A stretch of 63,946 nucleotides of DNA from an endosymbiont of Escarpia spicata (lineage in GTDB: Bacteria; Pseudomonadota; Gammaproteobacteria; Chromatiales; Chromatiaceae): NCBI GenBank assembly GCA_003349915.1, contig QFXE01000016.1, positions 1 to 63,946 of the forward strand. The letters are read 5' to 3'. The stretch's first letter is position 1. The number at the start of each line of letters is the position of its first letter. This document shows positions 38,982 through 48,272 of this stretch, in pieces. A program made the translations under genes and the position numbers. Under the pieces are notes generated by a model. That model saw nothing but the letters and a program-made list of their open reading frames with translations, was not told the origin of the DNA and did not search any database.

Positions 38982-40889
38982 ATGAGGTCGAACAGACAAC
39001 AATCGATACGTCGAAACGGTTTTTCAAACGGTCTTGGTTGGCTGCTGTCCCTGTTGGCAGTTCTGCTTGTATTTGGCGTAACCCCTGTTTTTGCGGATAT
39101 GGGGATGGGTGGTGCCGAACAGCGCATCGCACCGATCGGCCGGGTCCATATTGAAGGTCAGGATTTTGTTCCCGTAGCGGATAGTGTGGCCAGTGGGGCG
39201 GAAGAGCCGGAACAAATCGCGGCACCCCGGACGAGTCGCAAGGACTACCCGAATATCGGCGTCAGCAGCCGGGCAGTGGTCTGGATCCTGGCCCAGTTAC
39301 ACCTCTTTTTCGGCGCCTTGGTGTTGGCGGTGCCTCTTTTTGTCCTGGTGATCGAACTGGTGGGGGTGATGACTGGCGATGAGCGCTACGACAGCATGGC
39401 CCATGAGTTTATGAAGATCAGCCTTACCGGCTTCTCCATCACCGCCATCTTCGGTGGCTCTCTGGCGTTGGCGCTGTTCCTGCTCTATCCCGATTTCATG
39501 GGTTACATGATGCACGTCTTCGGTGCCCAGTGGTTGGTCTACGCAGGGCTGTTTTTCCTCGAGAGCTTCTTCCTCTACACCTACTATTATGGCTGGAACG
39601 CCATGCGTTACGGCAACCTGAAGTGGGTGCACCTGAGTCTTGGCCTGCTGCTCAATGGCGCGGGCATGACCATCATGGTGATCTCCAACTCCTGGGCCAC
39701 CTTTATGATGGCACCTTCAGGGGTCAATGAGGTCGGCGTGGTGGTAGGCAATATTTGGGAGGTGATGAAGGGACCGCTGTGGAACCCGATCAACCTGCAT
39801 CGGTTTATTGCCAACATCGGTTTCGGTGGTGCCGTTGTCGGGGCCTATGCCGCATACAAGTTCCTGAGCACAAAGGATATGGAGAAGCGGGCCCACTACG
39901 ACTGGATGGGCTACACCTCCAACTTCATCGCTATCCTTGCCTTCCTGCCGTTGCCTTTCGCTGGATACTGGCTGATGGCGGAGATCTACGCCTACTCCCA
40001 GCAGATGGGCATCACTGCCATGGGTGGTATCCTGGCCTGGCTCTTCATCGTGCAGGCGGTGCTGATCGGTACCATCCTGCTGGCGGGCAACTACTACCTT
40101 TGGGCGGGCATGTCTCGGACCGAAGGTTCCAAACGCTACAAGCCTTTCATTGGCTTTATCGCTTTCGTACTGGTGGTTTGTTTCCTGACTTGGGTTACCC
40201 CCCACACCCTGATACTGTCTGCGTCGGAGATCGCGCAGCTGGGAGGCAGCCACCACCATATCCTCGGGCCCCTGGGCATCATGCCGGCGAAGAATATCGC
40301 TGTTAACCTGATGTTGATAGTGACCTTTCTCTCGTTCCAGCTCTATCGCCGTTCCGACAAGGTGGCGACCGTCTCCTGGGCGCCTATCGGCAATGCGCTG
40401 ATGGTGGCGATCTATGTGGTGGCGATCGTCAACATCATCTTCCTCGGTGTCTATTTCGGCTACTTCAGCAATACGGTCTACAAGGTGGGTTCGTCGGTGG
40501 CCCAGGTGAGTTCGACCCTGGTGGTGATTATTGCGGGTATCGTCATTGACAGCCTGATGTTCAAAAATGCCAAGACCCTGCCTTCACACTGGGGCAGGAT
40601 TCCAGATCGAGCCCAGTACGCCCTGTTTGCCCTGCCGATTGCCTTTACCTGGCTGATGGGACTGATGGGTTATGTGCGCTCTTCGGTGAAGACCCATTGG
40701 CATGTCTATACGGTGATGAAGGACAACTCGCCGGACAATTTTATTCCCACCATTGGTTATGCCGGCAACATGATCACCATTGTGACCGTACTGTTCCTGT
40801 TGTTTGTGCTGTTTATGTTCTGGGTTGCCAGCCTTAGTGGAACCAAACAAGCCAAACCGGAAACTGTGACTGAAGGAGGGGTGGCATGA
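38982..40889 (+). CDS. Cytochrome bd ubiquinol oxidase subunit I-like membrane protein
   Basis: A 635-residue protein with an N-terminal segment ending PVFADM (membrane anchor or signal), an approximately 60-residue periplasmic stretch, and about 12-14 helices. Residues 100-300 align by eye with CydA: H107 (LHLFFGAL) at the haem b595 histidine, E194 (FFLES) at the second conserved glutamate, and H273 (INLHRF) at the b558 histidine. The first CydA glutamate (IEG) is absent here (VYAG), and no canonical Q-loop GRQPW is seen. So it is a bd-like haem b protein, perhaps not a true oxygen reductase; related 'bd-like' proteins occur in Nitrospira. It overlaps the next gene by four bases. Confidence 0.8.
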   Translation: MRSNRQQSIRRNGFSNGLGWLLSLLAVLLVFGVTPVFADMGMGGAEQRIAPIGRVHIEGQDFVPVADSVASGAEEPEQIAAPRTSRKDYPNIGVSSRAVVWILAQLHLFFGALVLAVPLFVLVIELVGVMTGDERYDSMAHEFMKISLTGFSITAIFGGSLALALFLLYPDFMGYMMHVFGAQWLVYAGLFFLESFFLYTYYYGWNAMRYGNLKWVHLSLGLLLNGAGMTIMVISNSWATFMMAPSGVNEVGVVVGNIWEVMKGPLWNPINLHRFIANIGFGGAVVGAYAAYKFLSTKDMEKRAHYDWMGYTSNFIAILAFLPLPFAGYWLMAEIYAYSQQMGITAMGGILAWLFIVQAVLIGTILLAGNYYLWAGMSRTEGSKRYKPFIGFIAFVLVVCFLTWVTPHTLILSASEIAQLGGSHHHILGPLGIMPAKNIAVNLMLIVTFLSFQLYRRSDKVATVSWAPIGNALMVAIYVVAIVNIIFLGVYFGYFSNTVYKVGSSVAQVSSTLVVIIAGIVIDSLMFKNAKTLPSHWGRIPDRAQYALFALPIAFTWLMGLMGYVRSSVKTHWHVYTVMKDNSPDNFIPTIGYAGNMITIVTVLFLLFVLFMFWVASLSGTKQAKPETVTEGGVA

Positions 40890-41713
40890 CCGTCTTCTTC
40901 AAAACCATTGGATTCAGTATCGGTCTGGCCCTGGTCTTCACCCTGGTGACCCAGCTGCTGCCACAGGTGGAGGGCGAAGCGCCGGTGGAAACGAAGGTCG
41001 ATCTGGCTTCTCTGACCATGGACGACTTTGTTGCCATGGGTGAGGATCTGTTCATGAACAAGGGTACCTGCACCCTCTGTCACAAGCCGCCGCCTATCGG
41101 GCGTGCTCCTGACATCCAGAGCATGGATATGGTGAGTACCTCGTCCGAACGTCTCGCCGATGAGCGTTATCAGGGTGAGTCGAAAGACGCGGCGGATTAT
41201 ATCCTTGAATCGATGATTGATCCGAGTAAGTTCGTAGTCGCCGGTTGGGGTAAAAAGGGCTCCAACGACACCGTCTCGCCAATGCCCGCCGTCGACAAAG
41301 CGCCGATCCAGCTTTCAGCGATGGAGATGGATGCGATCATCGCCTATCTGCAGGCGAAGGATGGCAATGAGGTGACCATATCCCTGCCGTCACCGGAGGC
41401 GGCTGCGGAAGTTGTCGCTGCAGCACCGGCAGCTGGTGGAGTTGCGCCAGCACCAGCGGCCACTGCTGAGGAGGCACTGGGTAAATATGCCTGCAGCGCC
41501 TGTCATGCGATGGACTCTGAGGATCCCCTGGTGGGTCCGGGGCTGGCAACCGTGGGGGCGCGTCTGAGTGAGACGGAGATACGTCAGAGCATTGTTGATC
41601 CTGCTGCAGTAATAACGGAGGGTTTTCCTCCGGCGATGCCAGCAGACTTTGCGGAGAAGATGACGGTTAGAGAGCTGGAGATGCTCGTGCAGCATCTGGC
41701 GGAGAAAAAATAA
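40886..41713 (+). CDS. Membrane-anchored dihaem cytochrome c
   Basis: A 275-residue protein with an N-terminal helix (residues 5-27), and two c-type haem sites C62-TL-C65-H66 and C203-SA-C206-H207. An Ala/Pro/Glu-rich linker (about 165-195) joins the haem domains, the second having the M-containing tail of small class I cytochromes (PPAMPADF). ATG overlaps the bd-like gene (ATGA) and its stop overlaps the next start (TAATG), so the three are coupled. Periplasmic electron carrier for the complex. Confidence 0.85.
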   Translation: MTVFFKTIGFSIGLALVFTLVTQLLPQVEGEAPVETKVDLASLTMDDFVAMGEDLFMNKGTCTLCHKPPPIGRAPDIQSMDMVSTSSERLADERYQGESKDAADYILESMIDPSKFVVAGWGKKGSNDTVSPMPAVDKAPIQLSAMEMDAIIAYLQAKDGNEVTISLPSPEAAAEVVAAAPAAGGVAPAPAATAEEALGKYACSACHAMDSEDPLVGPGLATVGARLSETEIRQSIVDPAAVITEGFPPAMPADFAEKMTVRELEMLVQHLAEKK

Positions 41714-44121
41714 TGAAGAGCTTTAGGATTCCGGCTTTCCTGCAGGCGCTGCTGATCATTGCAGCAGCCTATCTGGTGTTCAAGTTCGGTTTTCCGCCGC
41801 TGCTGTCACAGACGCTGATGATCCAGTACATGATTATCACCATCATTGGTGTGCTGCTCTATTTCTCTTTCGACGACGAGCGCTGGGCAGAGTTCCAGGC
41901 ACCGGTTCTTGCCACCCTGCGCAACGATAATCTGTCGGTGGTTCGCTGGTTCTTCCTTATCGCCGTTCCTCTGGTGGTGGGTTATACCGTCTATGGCATG
42001 GTGAAGCCGAGCAATGATGCTCCGGTGGAGTTGCGTCAGGTACATCCCGCTCCCCCCGCCTCGGTCAAGGTTTTTGGTAAAAGTTTCGATCTTGCGACAC
42101 TGGAAAACCCCATTCGAGAGGATATTCTTAAGACCCTCGCCAGCGACAAGGAGGCGGGCTGGGACAAATACCAGACGGCGGTAAGTGCCGGGCGCGACGT
42201 CTACTATCAGAACTGCTTCTATTGTCACGGCGATCTGCTGGACGGTCAGGGTCACTATGGATCCGGATTCAATCCACAGCCGATCAACTTCCAGGATCCG
42301 ACCGTCATCCCCCAGTTGCAGGAGGCCTTCCTCTTTTGGCGCATCACTACGGGTGGTCCCGGTCTGCCGAAGGAGGGTACCCCCTGGAACTCAGCCATGC
42401 CGGTGTGGCATGAGATGTTGAGTGAGCAGGATGTGTGGAACGTCATCACCTTCCTCTTCGACTATAACGGCCAGGTTCCGCGGATCTGGGACCCGGAGAT
42501 CTCCCGGGTTGTGACCGGCATGAAGGACGAGGTGCTGGCCAAACGCAAGGAGATTAAGGGCAAAGACCTTTACAAGTTCCGTTGCGAGGTCTGCCACGGA
42601 GAGCAGGGCGCCGGAGACGGCGTGGCTGCGGAGTTGATGTATCCGAAACCACGGGATTTCACCCTGGCTCTATTTAAATACAAGACCTCTCCAGGCACTC
42701 TGTTGCCGCTGGATGATGATCTGTTCAACACCATCAAAAACGGCCTGACAGGAACAGGCATGCCGGGTTGGGCATCGCTGATGAGTGATGAGCAGATCCG
42801 CAGCCTGATCCCGGTAATCAAGGGTTTCGATATCACCGCCGCCTGGGCGCCGGATGATGCGGAGGATGAGTCCTTCGATGACGATGGTCACTATATCAAG
42901 ACCGATTTTCGCCAGACTGCAGAAGTTGAACCACTGGGCGGCCAGATCCCCTACTCAGAGGAGTCGGTAGCCAAGGGGCGCGACGCTTTTATCAAATCCT
43001 GCAAGGAGTGCCACGGCGAAGCGGGCAGGGGCAATATCGTCTCCGGCAAGAAACTGGAGGACGATTGGGGTTTCCGCATCTGGCCGCGGGATCTGACCAA
43101 ACCCTGGACCTGGCGCGCTACTCAGTCCACTGAGTCTGCTGAGAAGGAGCGGGATGCCACCGTCAAGGCGATCTATACCCGTCTCTCCATCGGTATTCCC
43201 GGTACGCCGATGCCGGCTCACCGCGCAGTGGAGGAGGGCAACAAGGATCCAGTCAGTTTGGAGGATCGCTGGCACATCTCCAATTTCGTCTACAGTCTGC
43301 GTGATACAACGGTGCAGCCCAAAGATGGTGCGGTGGTAACCGGCACCAAGGTAAGTGGCGGAGTGCCGACCTCGCTGGATGATGAGCGTTGGAATGGCGC
43401 AGACGCGGTTACCTTGAGTCTGGTGCCTAACATCATCAAGGAAGAGCGCCTGTTCATACCGCTAAATGATGCAGTGACCGTACGCGCCATCTATAACGAG
43501 AAGGAGATTGCCTTTCTGCTTGAAGTGGATGATCGTACCGAAAGCCGTCCCGGCATCGAATACTTCACAGATCTGCAGGACGAGAACAAGGAGATGCACG
43601 CCGATGCGGTGGCGATCCAGTTCCCCATGGAGGCTGCTTATATGTCGGTGCCGATGGTGGAGAAGCCCCTCTATCGACATGGCGACAAGCGTCACCACAC
43701 TACCATCTGGTACTGGAATGCGGGCAGTGTCGAGCCTAAACGGGATGCCAGTGCTGTGCTGATGGAAGGTGTCGGCCCGAACAAACGCCCCAAGCTGCGT
43801 GAGGCGGACGGTACCTTTAGCGCGGCCGGTGAGTGGAAAGATGGTAAGTGGCGTGTCATCATGACGCGTCCGCGCAGTGGCGGTGCGATTTGGGATATCG
43901 ATTTTGTTGAGGGTCAGTTCATGCCCATCTCCTTCGCCAACTGGGACGGCAGTAACGGCGAGGTGGGATCCAAACACACCCTAAGCACCTGGTACTGGCT
44001 CTTCCTGCCGCCGGAGTTCGACTATCAGCGGGTCTATGGACTCCCGGCAGGCATTGCCCTGTTGGTTTTCCTTGCTGGCCTGATGTTGGTTAGGTCGCAA
44101 CAGAAAAAGGTGAAAGGTTAA
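41713..44121 (+). CDS. Trihaem cytochrome c fused to an ethylbenzene-dehydrogenase-type haem b domain
   Basis: An 802-residue protein. Three N-terminal membrane helices (about 10-30, 37-52, 78-98) lead to three c-type haem sites, C168-FY-C171-H172, C291-EV-C294-H295 and C430-KE-C433-H434. Residues about 550-770 resemble the haem b-binding gamma subunit of ethylbenzene/DMS dehydrogenase-type molybdoenzymes (AVAIQFPME, then WKDGKWRVIMTRPR), and one helix near 780 anchors the C terminus. A fusion of these two parts suggests an electron conduit across the membrane surface; the function is not established. Confidence 0.83.
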   Translation: MKSFRIPAFLQALLIIAAAYLVFKFGFPPLLSQTLMIQYMIITIIGVLLYFSFDDERWAEFQAPVLATLRNDNLSVVRWFFLIAVPLVVGYTVYGMVKPSNDAPVELRQVHPAPPASVKVFGKSFDLATLENPIREDILKTLASDKEAGWDKYQTAVSAGRDVYYQNCFYCHGDLLDGQGHYGSGFNPQPINFQDPTVIPQLQEAFLFWRITTGGPGLPKEGTPWNSAMPVWHEMLSEQDVWNVITFLFDYNGQVPRIWDPEISRVVTGMKDEVLAKRKEIKGKDLYKFRCEVCHGEQGAGDGVAAELMYPKPRDFTLALFKYKTSPGTLLPLDDDLFNTIKNGLTGTGMPGWASLMSDEQIRSLIPVIKGFDITAAWAPDDAEDESFDDDGHYIKTDFRQTAEVEPLGGQIPYSEESVAKGRDAFIKSCKECHGEAGRGNIVSGKKLEDDWGFRIWPRDLTKPWTWRATQSTESAEKERDATVKAIYTRLSIGIPGTPMPAHRAVEEGNKDPVSLEDRWHISNFVYSLRDTTVQPKDGAVVTGTKVSGGVPTSLDDERWNGADAVTLSLVPNIIKEERLFIPLNDAVTVRAIYNEKEIAFLLEVDDRTESRPGIEYFTDLQDENKEMHADAVAIQFPMEAAYMSVPMVEKPLYRHGDKRHHTTIWYWNAGSVEPKRDASAVLMEGVGPNKRPKLREADGTFSAAGEWKDGKWRVIMTRPRSGGAIWDIDFVEGQFMPISFANWDGSNGEVGSKHTLSTWYWLFLPPEFDYQRVYGLPAGIALLVFLAGLMLVRSQQKKVKG

Positions 44122-44180
44122 AGGCTAAAGTGGCGATCCCATTTCTCCTCATCTTTATGCATTCGCAGGAGTGATTTTTT

Positions 44181-44780
44181 ATGATTCAACGGATGGTCTC
44201 CATCTTTCTCTTTCTCATGTTTCTTCCCATTGTGACTCAGGCCGGGGGAGAGGCGCCGCGTGAGGATGAGGTTCTGGATCAGAGCGGGGCTCCGGCTGGC
44301 GGTGATTTCACCCTCAATTCTGCTGCTGGGCCGGTTTCAACCAGTGATCTCAGAGGCAAGGTCATACTGCTCTATTTCGGTTACACCAAGTGCCCGGATG
44401 TCTGTCCCACGTCACTCTCCCTGGCAACCCAGGCCCTGAACGAATTGAGTGGAGAAGAGTTGAAATCGCTGACATCGATCTTTGTCAGTGTCGATCCCCA
44501 ACGCGATACGGTGGAGCAACTGAAAGAGTACGTGGAGTACTTCCATGAGAGCTTTCTCGGGGTAACCGGCAGTGAGGAGAAGGTGGCCGAGGTGGCTAAG
44601 ATGTACGGGGCTCAGTATTACCAGGTGGAACTGGAAGGCTCGGCTTTTGGATATTCGGTGAATCACTCCGCCGCAACCTACCTGATAGCGCCGGATGGAC
44701 AATTACGTTTTATCTTTCCCCACGAGACGCCGCCGCAAGTGATGCTTGAAGGAATACGCTATCTGATGGCCGGCAACTGA
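44181..44780 (+). CDS. SCO1/SenC family copper chaperone
   Basis: A 199-residue exported protein: signal peptide (1-22), thioredoxin-like fold with the copper ligands C71, C75 (CPDVCP) and H162 (VNHSAAT), and the VDPQRDT motif. SCO proteins deliver copper or keep cysteines reduced for haem-copper oxidases; here no haem-copper oxidase is nearby, so it may serve the cupredoxin-like protein or c-type haem assembly. A terminator follows. Confidence 0.9.
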   Translation: MIQRMVSIFLFLMFLPIVTQAGGEAPREDEVLDQSGAPAGGDFTLNSAAGPVSTSDLRGKVILLYFGYTKCPDVCPTSLSLATQALNELSGEELKSLTSIFVSVDPQRDTVEQLKEYVEYFHESFLGVTGSEEKVAEVAKMYGAQYYQVELEGSAFGYSVNHSAATYLIAPDGQLRFIFPHETPPQVMLEGIRYLMAGN

Positions 44781-44801
44781 AGGCATACAGATCCACATGC
44801 T

Positions 44802-44825
44802 AAGCCGCCGCAAGGCGGTTTTTTT
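44802..44825 (+). terminator. Rho-independent terminator after the SCO gene
   Basis: Stem ccgcc / ggcgg with gcaa loop, flanked by aag and tt, followed by at least five T. It closes the bd-like/cytochrome operon, so the idr genes need their own promoter. Confidence 0.9.
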
Positions 44826-45205
44826 GTGTCTGGTATTTGCTCAAAACGCTATTCGGGCAAACGCCAAAAGCGTAGGGGAGACCAACCAAGCCCGTACAGT
44901 CGGTGAATCCACCGCAGAACGTCTTGATCAGCCCTACCCATTTGCACGGATTATTGAAAAGTTACTTAATAATAACGTAACAAATTGAATTATTAGAAAA
45001 ATATTGAATTTTTTGAGTGGTTTTGCTGGGCGGAAACTATTCTCAAGTGGGCAGTGTTTCTCTTGAACAATTTGATCGAAGTGAGGGTGGCAATGTCGCC
45101 AGGATAGAACAATTCATTCAGGATGCCTCAGAAAACAAATTGATATGAATCAATAAGTTTTTTCTAACCCCACGTAACTACAGGTATTTATTTTTTGCCT
45201 GTTGT
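44826..45205. other. Leader region of the idr operon, no gene seen
   Basis: About 380 bases, AT-rich from 44990. A 63-residue frame begins inside the terminator and is not credible. The short inverted repeat tggc/gcca around 45095 (tggcaatgtcgcca) may be an activator site. Confidence 0.5.
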
Positions 45206-45222
45206 TTGGCCTGAAAAATGCA
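45206..45222 (+). promoter_or_regulatory. sigma54 (-24/-12) promoter candidate for the idr operon
   Basis: TTGGCCTGAAAAATGCA has GG at 45208-45209 and GC at 45220-45221 with ten bases between, three mismatches to the consensus. It lies about 105 bases before idrP1. It shares its first eight bases with the 38558 site. Confidence 0.62.
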
Positions 45223-45325
45223 GTAAATGAGGTCGAATTGGACTATCGGTATTCATATTGGTTCCGTTGTCCTGATTCTCGAGTTGGAATACCGATAAAT
45301 GAAGAATTGACCTGGAGGAAATCCA

Positions 45326-46432
45326 ATGGGTGTACGAGTCAAAACCGGACATACTCTTCTGGCGGCAGCGCTGGGGCTGGGTATGGCTTTCGGTGCGCAA
45401 GCCGGCAAGTATCCCGACATCACGTCTTTGCCTGATCTGAAGATCAATGCGGCCAAGGCTGAGTTGGGAAAGCGACTTTTTTTCGATCGCCGTATCTCGG
45501 GTGATGCAGGCATAGCCTGCTCAGATTGTCACAAACCTGAAAACGGCTATGCGCATCCCGATGCGCTGTCCCCGGGTTATCCCGGTAATGGACATTTTCG
45601 CAACAGCCCCAGCGTGATCAACGCTGTACACAAAAAAGTCTGGATGCATGACGGTCGTTTGGGTACAAACCTCAATGACGTAACCCGTGAAATGCTCACG
45701 GAAGATTACATCATGAATATGGACATGCGGGTCATGCAGGAGCGTGCGAAGCAGGATCCAAAATATGTTCAGATGTTCAAGGATGCCGGATATGGCGAAC
45801 CATCCAACGGTTCGATACGTAAGGCAATCCCGGAATACCTGAAGACCCTGACCTCCGTGAATGCCCCCATCGACACCGGCAAGATGTCTGCCTCCGCCAA
45901 GCGTGGTCAGAAGCTCTTCGAAGGTAAGGCTGGATGCATCCAGTGCCACAACGGTCCGCTAGCCACCGATGGCAAGGCATACAATACTGGTGTGCCGGAG
46001 AACTTCGATATTTTCCTCGACCCCATGAACCATCATGCCTTCATCGCCTTCGCCATGTTTCAGGGTATCGAAGACTACATGAACCTAAAGCGCGATCCTG
46101 GTTATTACAATATCACCATGGATGCTGCTGATACGGGCAGGTTCGTGACCCCGAGCCTGCGTGAACTGAAGTACTCCGCACCCTACATGCACAACGGCAT
46201 GATCAAGAGTCTCTATGATGTGGTTGGCTTCTACAACAGGGGTGGCGGCAAAGACAGCCGCAAGGACTCCCGTCTCAAGCCTTTGAAGTTGGGTAAGCAG
46301 GATATCAAAGACCTGGTTGCCTTCCTCGAGTCTATGTCGGGTGATCCTCTGACCAGCGGTCAGCACGTCTGGAAAGATCCCTATCCTGCTGAGTATCCGG
46401 TTATCGAAAACTGGACTCAGGTCAAGAACTAA
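45326..46432 (+). CDS. idrP1: Dihaem cytochrome c peroxidase-like protein (IdrP1-like)
   Basis: A 368-residue exported protein of the MauG/CcpA family. Signal peptide 1-26 (ends GAQA). Haem sites C65-SD-C68-H69 and C204-IQ-C207-H208. The segments KRLFFDRRISGDAGIACSDC and SLRELKYSAPYMHNG are family hallmarks. A strong TGGAGGAAA ribosome site precedes the ATG. First gene of idrP1-idrP2-idrB-idrA. In iodate reducers (Pseudomonas sp. SCT, Denitromonas) two such peroxidases accompany IdrAB and are thought to remove a toxic reduced iodine intermediate or peroxide. Confidence 0.85.
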   Translation: MGVRVKTGHTLLAAALGLGMAFGAQAGKYPDITSLPDLKINAAKAELGKRLFFDRRISGDAGIACSDCHKPENGYAHPDALSPGYPGNGHFRNSPSVINAVHKKVWMHDGRLGTNLNDVTREMLTEDYIMNMDMRVMQERAKQDPKYVQMFKDAGYGEPSNGSIRKAIPEYLKTLTSVNAPIDTGKMSASAKRGQKLFEGKAGCIQCHNGPLATDGKAYNTGVPENFDIFLDPMNHHAFIAFAMFQGIEDYMNLKRDPGYYNITMDAADTGRFVTPSLRELKYSAPYMHNGMIKSLYDVVGFYNRGGGKDSRKDSRLKPLKLGKQDIKDLVAFLESMSGDPLTSGQHVWKDPYPAEYPVIENWTQVKN

Positions 46433-46449
46433 ACGTCGAGGAGACAGCG

Positions 46450-47688
46450 ATGAGTAATGTAATACAGACTCCGACCCTGTTGGCCGCTGCCATCACGACG
46501 GCACTGCTGGCAGGTTGTGCTGGCCAGGCGACTTCGGAATCCACTGCTGCACCTGCAGCTGAAAAGTCGATGGCTGCAGCACCTATGGCGATGGCCGGTC
46601 CTGCGCCTCTGGCGCCTCTGGGTGAACCCCCGATCCCGCCGGATAATCTGCAGAGTCCTGCAAAAATCGAACTGGGAAAAATCCTCTTTTTTGATCCCCG
46701 TTTGGGTGGTGATGCTTCCACTGGTTGCTCCACCTGCCATGAGCCGGATCAGGGCTGGGCTTGGGCAGAGGACTTCTCCCGTGGTTATCCCGGTACCGTC
46801 CACTGGCGTAACAGTCAGACCATTATCAATAGTGCCTACTTTCCCCGCCAATTCTGGGCAGGTTCCGCCTCTTCCAATGAGTCGCAGGCAAGGGGTGCAG
46901 CCAGAGGTGGTGTAGCCGGCAACGGCGAGGCCGACATCATGGAAGCGCGTCTCAGGGTGATTCCTGAATATGTGGAACGTTTCCGCGAGGCATTCGGCAC
47001 CCAGTGGCCTATCGTTCGGGACGCATGGCGAGCAATCGCTTCCTTTGAACGTACTCTGGTACAGCGTGATACTCCCCTGGACAAGTATCTCCTGGGTGAC
47101 AAGAGCGCGCTGGATGCAGATCAACTCAAGGGTAAGGAAATTTTTGAAGGTAAAGGTGGTTGTATCCAGTGCCATAATGGCGCTATCACCTCTGACCAGG
47201 ATTTCCATAATATTGGAATCCCGCCGAACAAGCGTTGGGAGGAGGACGGACTGGCACAGATCACCTTCCGTTTCGAGCAGTATGCGAAGGGACAGACCCA
47301 GGAGGGCTACCGCAAAGCCAAGTCCGATTGGGGCTTCTACTACCGTTCCAAGAATGCATGGGATAAGGGAAAGTTCCGTACCGCCCCTCTGCGTTACCTG
47401 AAATACACCGCACCCTATATGCACAATGGTGTCTTCTATACCCTGGAAGAGGTGGTTGATTTCTATGACCGCGGTGGTTTCGACGAAGATGGCCGTACCA
47501 CGCTGTTCCCAGAGAACAAGAGTTCGCTTATCAAGCCACTTGGTCTGACTGACGATGAAAAGGGCGCCCTCATAGCGTTCCTCGAATCCATGTCCGGCGA
47601 AGAGATGTTGATGGATAAACCTGCGATGCCCGAATACGCACCGCTGTTTACCCTGGCAGAGCTTGAAGCGGCACAGGAGGCAAAATAA
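46450..47688 (+). CDS. idrP2: Dihaem cytochrome c peroxidase-like lipoprotein (IdrP2-like)
   Basis: A 412-residue MauG-family paralogue of the preceding protein with a lipobox (LLAGC, lipidated C23), an Ala/Pro-rich linker, and haem sites C93-ST-C96-H97 and C238-IQ-C241-H242. It shares the RTAPLRYLKYTAPYMHNG segment with its neighbour. Its last base overlaps idrB's ATG (TAATG). Lipidation would keep it at a periplasmic membrane face. Roles as for idrP1. Confidence 0.85.
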   Translation: MSNVIQTPTLLAAAITTALLAGCAGQATSESTAAPAAEKSMAAAPMAMAGPAPLAPLGEPPIPPDNLQSPAKIELGKILFFDPRLGGDASTGCSTCHEPDQGWAWAEDFSRGYPGTVHWRNSQTIINSAYFPRQFWAGSASSNESQARGAARGGVAGNGEADIMEARLRVIPEYVERFREAFGTQWPIVRDAWRAIASFERTLVQRDTPLDKYLLGDKSALDADQLKGKEIFEGKGGCIQCHNGAITSDQDFHNIGIPPNKRWEEDGLAQITFRFEQYAKGQTQEGYRKAKSDWGFYYRSKNAWDKGKFRTAPLRYLKYTAPYMHNGVFYTLEEVVDFYDRGGFDEDGRTTLFPENKSSLIKPLGLTDDEKGALIAFLESMSGEEMLMDKPAMPEYAPLFTLAELEAAQEAK

Positions 47689-48257
47689 TGTCTGATATCA
47701 AGAAAAAAGACGAGACTGCAGCAGATCACGGTAAGTGTATGCTCAATCGTCGTCAGTTCCTGATGTACAGTGGGTCCGCGGCTGCCGCGGCCAGCACTGT
47801 TTCAATCAGTCTGTTCCCAGGCCAAGCCGCTGCAAAGGCCCGCGTCGTGGGTTATCCCCGTAAGAAGATTGGCCAGCTCAGTGCCCTTAAGGACAATCAG
47901 CCGGTGAACTTCACCTATCCTGATGACGGTGCTATTAACTTGCTGGTCAAGATGGGCGGAGTGAAGGCCGGTGGCGGTGTTGGTGATCAGCGTGACGTGG
48001 TGGCCTTCAGCTACCTCTGCACCCACCAGGGCGGCAACATGATCGGCAAGTACCAGGCGGTGGGTAACCATCGTGTACTGGGCCAGTGCCCGCTGCATCT
48101 CTCGACCTACGATCTGACGCGTCACGGCATCATCGTTTCCGGACAGGCATACCAGAGCGTGCCTCAGGTCTTGCTGGAAGTTGACGGCGACGATATCTAT
48201 GCCGTCGGTATGATGGGCCTGATCTTTGGCCGTAACGAAAACCTGCTGGAATCCTGA
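47688..48257 (+). CDS. idrB: Rieske iron-sulfur subunit (IdrB/AioB type)
   Basis: A 189-residue protein with a Tat signal (R21-R22-QF in LNRRQFLMYSG, then a hydrophobic stretch to GQAAAKA) and a Rieske cluster motif C111-TH113 ... C134-PLH137. It is the arsenite-oxidase/iodate-reductase small subunit. The Tat signal would export the large subunit too, which has none. Overlaps idrP2 and is 15 bases before idrA. Confidence 0.9.
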   Translation: MSDIKKKDETAADHGKCMLNRRQFLMYSGSAAAAASTVSISLFPGQAAAKARVVGYPRKKIGQLSALKDNQPVNFTYPDDGAINLLVKMGGVKAGGGVGDQRDVVAFSYLCTHQGGNMIGKYQAVGNHRVLGQCPLHLSTYDLTRHGIIVSGQAYQSVPQVLLEVDGDDIYAVGMMGLIFGRNENLLES

Positions 48258-48272
48258 GGAGGAGAATAGACA

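Noticed and set aside
38982-40889. Standard cytochrome bd oxidase
   Set aside because: There is no CydB neighbour, the first conserved glutamate and the GRQPW Q-loop motif are absent, and c-type cytochromes follow instead.
44797-44988. 63-residue frame after the SCO gene
   Set aside because: Its start codon lies in a Rho-independent terminator and it has no ribosome site.
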